Shown here one piece after another: positions 47,955 to 51,382 of a DNA stretch of 51,382 nt. The translations under genes and the position numbers were made by a program. Positions within the stretch are counted from its first letter, which is position 1, and each line of letters opens with the position of its first letter. This stretch comes from Acidobacteriota bacterium (GTDB taxonomy: Bacteria; Acidobacteriota; UBA6911), in NCBI GenBank assembly GCA_031271905.1, contig JAISUT010000029.1, positions 1 through 51,382 on the forward strand. The letters run 5' to 3'. Below the pieces are notes generated by a model that was given only the letters and a program-made list of their open reading frames with translations, was not told where the DNA came from and made no database searches.

Positions 47955-48566
47955 CTAACGCCCGCCGCCGCACTGCGACTCCCCGCGCGGCGCGCGACCG
48001 AGCTTGCGCCGCAACGCGCAGAAGGCGGCAACCGCCCCCGTGGCGAACAACAGGCCGCTCGCGGGCTCGGGAACCGCGGCGGGCGCGCCGGCGTGCGGCG
48101 TCGTATAGCCGCCGTCCCCCCCCTCGACGCCGCCGTCGTCCGCCAGGCGGTAGAACTCGACGAGCTGCGCCCCCGGCGCGTCCTCGCCGAGCCAGGTGAA
48201 GTCCACCGCGAACGGGCCGAGGTAGTCGCCCTCCATGAACAGGGCGTCGTAATAGCCGTGGTCCGGCAAATTCGAGTCGGGTTGCAACAACAAGACGTCC
48301 CACCCGGGGGCGTCGCCGAAAAGGGAGAGCTCGGTGCATAGCTCGTAGTCGAACTCGACCTTGAACCCGGCGCCCGCATCGAAGTCGAAACCGCTCAACT
48401 GGTACTCGTAGCGCCACACGCCCGCGTCGGCATCGACGAGGGAGACATCGTAAGCGACGGTGGGGGCGGCTGCGGCGGGCGCGGTCGCAAAGCCCAGCAA
48501 CAGGCACGCGACGCAGCCGATCCCGGCGCATCTCCAAGCGATCATCTTCGGCTCACTGCGTTGCAT
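47955..48566 (-). CDS. PEP-CTERM sorting-signal protein
   Basis: 203 residues from ATG 48566 (GGAGG 6 nt upstream). An N-terminal signal peptide cleaves near APAAAA. A middle domain rich in acidic and aromatic residues (DYELCTELSLFGDAPGWDVL; GDYLGPFAVDFTWLGEDA) is followed by the C-terminal PEP-CTERM tripartite signal: VPEPASG, a hydrophobic helix LLFATGAVAAFCAL, and the basic RRKLGR. Exosortase normally recognises it; no exosortase gene is in the window. Lies between the HAF lipoprotein and CotH genes, so an operon is likely. Confidence 0.88.
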   Translation of the reverse strand: MQRSEPKMIAWRCAGIGCVACLLLGFATAPAAAAPTVAYDVSLVDADAGVWRYEYQLSGFDFDAGAGFKVEFDYELCTELSLFGDAPGWDVLLLQPDSNLPDHGYYDALFMEGDYLGPFAVDFTWLGEDAPGAQLVEFYRLADDGGVEGGDGGYTTPHAGAPAAVPEPASGLLFATGAVAAFCALRRKLGRAPRGESQCGGGR

Positions 48567-48639
48567 AAACATCCTCCACGGTTTTCCGTGATCCCATGCG
48601 CCATCGAAGGCTGACCCGGGCCGAGGGCGACCCGATGCG

Positions 48640-49704
48640 TCACCATTCGGCGACAAAGCCCAGGCGCAAGCCGTCGTTCCCCTCGAAATAGCCGACCACG
48701 GCCCCCAGGTCGTCCAGCCCGTAAATGTACGTGACCCCGTCCTCGGAATACTCGACCAACGTGTAGTCGTCCCCGTCCTTCAGGAAGCTGCGGATGTCCC
48801 CCGCCGCCGTCATGTACCACCCGACCATCTGCCCGGAGTCGTTGATCTCGAAGATGCGGGTGTTGGCGGCATCCCCGTAGTGGATGCGCGAGAACCCGGA
48901 GGCGTCCTTCACAAAGCCGTAGTACCAGTCGTCCGCGTCTTGATAATAGCCGACCAGGCGCCCCGCGTCGTCCAACCCCGTCACATAGGTGTGCTTCGCC
49001 CCGGGATATTCGACGTAGGCGTATCCGCCGTCTTTCACGAACCCCCGGTAGCGGCCGGTCGCGACATCCCAGCAATAGCCCGCGACAACCCCCGCGTCGT
49101 TGACATCGAGGGCGTAGGTCGCGTCCGAGCCGTCGCAGTCGAGCCGCGCGTAGCTCCCCCCGTCCAGCAGGAAGCCGTGGTATCTCCCCGATGCGTCCAT
49201 GTAGTAGCCGACCACCTGGCCCGCGTCGTTGATCCCCTCCGCATGGGTCGCCTTCGCCCCGGGGTACTCGATGGGGGCGTACCGCTCCCCGTCTTTCACG
49301 AACCCCCTGTTGGCGCCCGACGGATCCGTGAACGAACCGACCACCTGCCCGACATCGTTGATCCCCACCGCATATGTGTGCAACGCGCCGGGATACGCGA
49401 CGTCGATGAACGGCCCGGACAACACGGGGTCCGAGCCGGGAGCCGCACCGGAGCCGGAGTCGTCAGGGTCGGGATCGGAGTCGGAGTCAGGGTCGGAATC
49501 AGAATCGGAATCAGGGTCTGCGTCGGGGTCGGGGTCTGGGTCGGGGCCGGTGACACCCACGTCGGGGAGGAGTGGGGAATCCCCGCCGGAAGGGGATGCC
49601 GCGCCGTCATTGCCGCCGCTCTTGCCGCCTCCGCCGCCGCAGGCGGTCAGCGCAAGAAGCGACAACGCCGCGACCACCAACAACAATGCTTTCAAATATC
49701 GCAT
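48640..49704 (-). CDS. HAF-repeat lipoprotein
   Basis: 354 residues from MRYLKALLLVVAALSLLALT with lipobox LLALTAC, so it is anchored in an envelope membrane through a lipidated Cys21-region. A ~60-residue linker of DPDPDSDS repeats leads to about six 45-residue HAF repeats (pattern Y-P-G-A-x-x-T-x-x-x-G-I-N-D-A-G-Q-V-V-G), forming a beta-propeller-like surface domain. The linker is encoded by a short-period tandem repeat (49460-49555). First gene of the envelope-protein run. A HAF remnant is fused to the PKD gene at 316-378. Confidence 0.85.
   Translation of the reverse strand: MRYLKALLLVVAALSLLALTACGGGGGKSGGNDGAASPSGGDSPLLPDVGVTGPDPDPDPDADPDSDSDSDPDSDSDPDPDDSGSGAAPGSDPVLSGPFIDVAYPGALHTYAVGINDVGQVVGSFTDPSGANRGFVKDGERYAPIEYPGAKATHAEGINDAGQVVGYYMDASGRYHGFLLDGGSYARLDCDGSDATYALDVNDAGVVAGYCWDVATGRYRGFVKDGGYAYVEYPGAKHTYVTGLDDAGRLVGYYQDADDWYYGFVKDASGFSRIHYGDAANTRIFEINDSGQMVGWYMTAAGDIRSFLKDGDDYTLVEYSEDGVTYIYGLDDLGAVVGYFEGNDGLRLGFVAEW
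49460..49555. repeat. Short-period tandem repeat encoding an acidic linker
   Basis: Six-base units of the type GGGTCG/GGAGTC/GGAATC run for about 95 bp inside the HAF lipoprotein gene and encode Asp-Pro and Asp-Ser pairs. Multiples of 6 keep the frame, so length changes would only alter the stalk. Confidence 0.75.
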
Positions 49705-49841
49705 CGACGCCTCCCTGCTTTGCTTATATGTGCGAATAGCGAACACACGACATGCTACATGCTATAAAATACGAATTATCATAAGCAATTCACGTGCCAC
49801 ATACCCCAGAGCGGGCGGCAGGCAGGCGTCAGAACTTTCCC

Positions 49842-49868
49842 CTTGACATATTCAAATTACTTATTTTC
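49842..49868. promoter_or_regulatory. 27-bp AT-rich box, locus 2 copy
   Basis: CTTGACATATTCAAATTACT and the following TATTTTC match 2248-2274 at 23 of 27 positions. About 140 bp upstream of the HAF lipoprotein start. A plus-strand TTGACA with TATAAT 20 bp later also exists, so which strand it serves is unsettled. Confidence 0.5.
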
Positions 49869-49878
49869 TATAATTTGC

Positions 49879-49897
49879 AAAATAAAATAAAATAAAA
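49879..49897. repeat. Pentanucleotide tract (aaaat)3.8
   Basis: A short perfect 5-mer array in the same position, relative to the 27-bp box and the palindromes, as the (gtttt)13 tract of locus 1. The unit sequence differs (aaaat versus gtttt), but period and place are the same. Confidence 0.85.
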
Positions 49898-49940
49898 CAT
49901 CCATATCCGTATCCATAGACTCTTTGTTTTTCATGAAATT

Positions 49941-49968
49941 TTGTAAAGGAATCCGACACATTTCCTTA
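49941..49968. promoter_or_regulatory. TGTAAAG palindrome 1
   Basis: TTGTAAAGGAATCCGACACA then TTTCCTTA: the arms AAAGGAA/TTTCCTT are inverted, and AAATTT flanks on both sides. The centre ATCCGACACAT is repeated exactly in the site at 50043-50070. It looks like a dimeric regulator's operator. Confidence 0.55.
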
Positions 49969-50042
49969 GTAAATTTGATCATCGATGACAGCAAGCACAA
50001 GGGAACTGCGGTTTTACAGGCTTAACCTTGCGCAAGGGAAAA

Positions 50043-50070
50043 ATGTAAAGAAATCCGACACATCTTTACA
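50043..50070. promoter_or_regulatory. TGTAAAG palindrome 2
   Basis: TGTAAAG-N13-CTTTACA, a perfect 7+7 inverted repeat with the same centre (ATCCGACACAT) as the site 102 bp to the left. The two sites could bind the same factor and control the HAF operon (leftward) or the lipoprotein gene at 50400 (rightward). Confidence 0.6.
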
Positions 50071-50108
50071 ACTTCTTCACAGTTTACGGGAGTTCAACGG
50101 GAGTTCAA

Positions 50109-50390
50109 CCGCGAGCCGACTGTCCGAATCCCGACGTTTCCGGAAAGCAGACCGAACCCGCGCAGCCTGACAGGTCGTTTCCCCTGGTCGTTTCCCCTCC
50201 CGTTTCCCCTCCCGTTTCCCCTGCAAAAAACGTTTCCAGATCCCGGAATCTTGGGATAGAATCGAAGTTCCCGTCGGTGCGGGGGCATCCCTGCGGCGGG
50301 AAAAATTGACATAAAGGCCGTTATCGGAAACCGGAATGGGATGGATCGAACCAGAAAATGCAGCTTGTTCGCCCTATCCGTAAAACAGAG
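50109..50390. repeat. Long direct repeat, left copy, with a promoter-like segment
   Basis: Matches 51139-51380 along its length (CGCGAGCCGACTGTCCGAAT..., ending GCAGCTTGTTCGCCCTATCC), with an extra ~40 bp made of CGTTTCCCCT-type tandem units at 50177-50222. Contains a hairpin CCCGTCGGTGCGGG/CCCTGCGGCGGG and TTGACATAAAGG at ~50307, a candidate -35, but no clear -10. It lies immediately upstream of the lipoprotein gene. Confidence 0.85.
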
Positions 50391-50399
50391 GAGATTGCA

Positions 50400-50990
50400 A
50401 TGAAAAGGTTACTTATACTAATGCTGGCATTGGTGCTGGCGCTGTCACTTGTCGCCTGCGGCAGCGGCGAAACAACGACCGCGCCGACCGCAAGCAGCGA
50501 TACCGCCGAAACCTCGCAGACCACCACGGGGGCGAACAGCAGCGGCGCAGACCTCACCACAGTCGAGGGTTTTCTAACGGCATTCGGACTCACAGAAGGC
50601 GACTTAAAATGCGCAAATTACACACGCTTGGACAAAACGACATATACCATTGACGAGGGCGCGGATTACGGTAAAATCAAAGAAGTTGGCGCGTATGTTT
50701 CTAAAGCCTTGACGGACGATGAAGTTAGAGCGTGGCTTAAGCAGGTTATCAGCAAGCTTAATTCTTTGTCTGATGATGGCAAAATTGACAATGTATTTCA
50801 ACCCGGGTCTGCTTTGACGGCAGATTATATCATCGAAAAAAGTAATGGTTATCTTTATCAAGGCAGCGGTTATTACAACTATAACGGCAAAAAAGTTTCT
50901 GTCCAAATTTGTGTTTATCCGAACCAACTCGACAGCGACGACCCTAACGATGCAATGCTGGCTGGCACATTAAAGTTAGAGTGGTATTAA
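50400..50990 (+). CDS. Lipoprotein of Firmicutes-like composition
   Basis: 196 residues from MKRLLILMLALVLALSLVAC with lipobox LSLVAC and ribosome site GAGGAG. A Thr/Ser-rich linker (TTTAPTASSDTAETSQTTTG) precedes a small domain (VEGFLTAFGLTEGDLKCANY; VKQVISKLNS-like helix; NVFQPGSALTADYIIEKSNG; GSGYYNYNGKKVSVQICVYP) of no recognised family. The 3' two-thirds are markedly AT-richer than the window. Flanked by long direct repeats, so it looks like a transferred and possibly amplified cassette. A terminator follows. Confidence 0.8.
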   Translation: MKRLLILMLALVLALSLVACGSGETTTAPTASSDTAETSQTTTGANSSGADLTTVEGFLTAFGLTEGDLKCANYTRLDKTTYTIDEGADYGKIKEVGAYVSKALTDDEVRAWLKQVISKLNSLSDDGKIDNVFQPGSALTADYIIEKSNGYLYQGSGYYNYNGKKVSVQICVYPNQLDSDDPNDAMLAGTLKLEWY

Positions 50991-51049
50991 GTCAGATTTG
51001 TGCGCGGGGCGGTTTGCGCCAACCACCCGCCCGTAGAAAGAAACACGTC

Positions 51050-51079
51050 AAGCCCCTTGGCTCACAAGCTGAGGGGCTT
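51050..51079 (+). terminator. Terminator of the lipoprotein gene
   Basis: AAGCCCCTTGGCT pairs with AGCTGAGGGGCTT across the loop CACA (one G-T pair), 60 bp after the stop codon. No strong T-run follows. Confidence 0.65.
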
Positions 51080-51138
51080 ACCCTTAAGCAAAGTCCGTGC
51101 CGTTCATACGGTACAGCGGAGCCGACGGCTGACGGACG

Positions 51139-51380
51139 CCGCGAGCCGACTGTCCGAATCCCGACGTTTCCGGCAAGCAGACCGAACCCGCGCAGCTTGA
51201 CCTGCCCGCAAGGTCTTTTCCCCTGCAAGAACGCTTCCATTCTCCGGAACCTTGGAATAGAATCGGGGTTCCCGTCGGTGCGGGGGCGTCCCTGCGGCGG
51301 GAAAAATTGACATAAAGGCCGTTATCGGAAGCGGAGATGGGACGGGCCGAACCGGAAAATGCAGCTTGTTCGCCCTATCC
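51139..51380. repeat. Long direct repeat, right copy, reaching the window end
   Basis: The second copy of 50109-50390, lacking the CGTTTCCCCT array. It ends where the left copy would be followed by a ribosome site and start codon, so another paralog probably begins just beyond the window. No gene is supported in 50991-51382 itself. Confidence 0.85.
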
Positions 51381-51382
51381 AT

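Noticed and set aside
50177-50222. CGTTTCCCCT tandem units as a CRISPR-like array
   Set aside because: Units are about 11-13 bp with no unique spacers and no cas genes in the window.

Overview
This is a high-GC chromosomal window from a diderm (Gram-negative type) bacterium. Outer-membrane machinery supports that: a BtuB-type TonB-dependent receptor, a TolC-type tripartite efflux set, ExeA/GspA and GspB secretion components, lipoproteins and a PEP-CTERM protein. I cannot place the phylum. The mix of a CbiR-like cobamide remodelling enzyme, PEP-CTERM sorting, PKD/CotH surface proteins and a MurG with a HEAT-like tail suggests an anaerobic, possibly gut-associated lineage, but that is inference.

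Layout. 1-4.1 kb is an accessory, decaying zone. It holds the end of an Rpn-type nuclease gene, a PKD-repeat surface protein whose 3' end is fused out of frame to the end of a HAF-repeat gene, a long (gtttt) pentanucleotide tract, a frameshifted Rpn nuclease and an XRE-regulator remnant. 4.0-8.75 kb (minus strand) carries a MoaD/ThiS-like protein whose GG tail is extended through a repeat element, a secreted protein, gspB, an ExeA/GspA-type ATPase and pfkA. 8.9-9.96 kb is a PIN-domain toxin module bracketed by a perfect 93-bp direct repeat, one copy of which is the 3' end of cobS. 9.9-15.8 kb is a btuB-cobU-cbiR-cobT-cobS cobamide uptake, remodelling and loop-assembly operon behind a cobalamin riboswitch. 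15.9-20.3 kb is xseA-xseB-ispA-tlyA-nadK.

20.5-28.7 kb contains a processive family-2 glycosyltransferase, a DUF805 protein, and a tolC-emrA-emrB efflux operon divergent from its tetR. The two divergent promoters overlap and share a palindromic operator. 29-32.3 kb has a MocA-like nucleotidyltransferase and a zinc-ribbon/SPFH pair resembling B. subtilis YdjG/YdjI. 32.5-37.6 kb (plus strand) has purC, cvpA, a small Fis-type HTH gene, murG with a HEAT-like extension, and mraY. 38.4-41.7 kb pairs a UGSC-like protein that has lost the redox motif with an FAD-dependent oxidoreductase.

42-51.4 kb is accessory again: a DNA methyltransferase beside a truncated ORF, a broken CotH gene, and a likely operon for three envelope proteins (HAF-repeat lipoprotein, PEP-CTERM protein, large PKD-CotH protein). 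It ends with an AT-richer lipoprotein gene flanked by 240-280-bp direct repeats. The upstream region of the envelope operon shares a 27-bp box, a pentanucleotide tract and TGTAAAG palindromes, in the same order, with the region upstream of the PKD gene at the left end. This suggests a duplicated regulatory cassette that could be phase variable.

At least three dispersed small-repeat families are visible: a double-hairpin REP-like element (3 copies), an inverted-repeat MITE-like element (2 copies) and a short 49-bp repeat (2 copies). No tRNA, rRNA or CRISPR array was seen.
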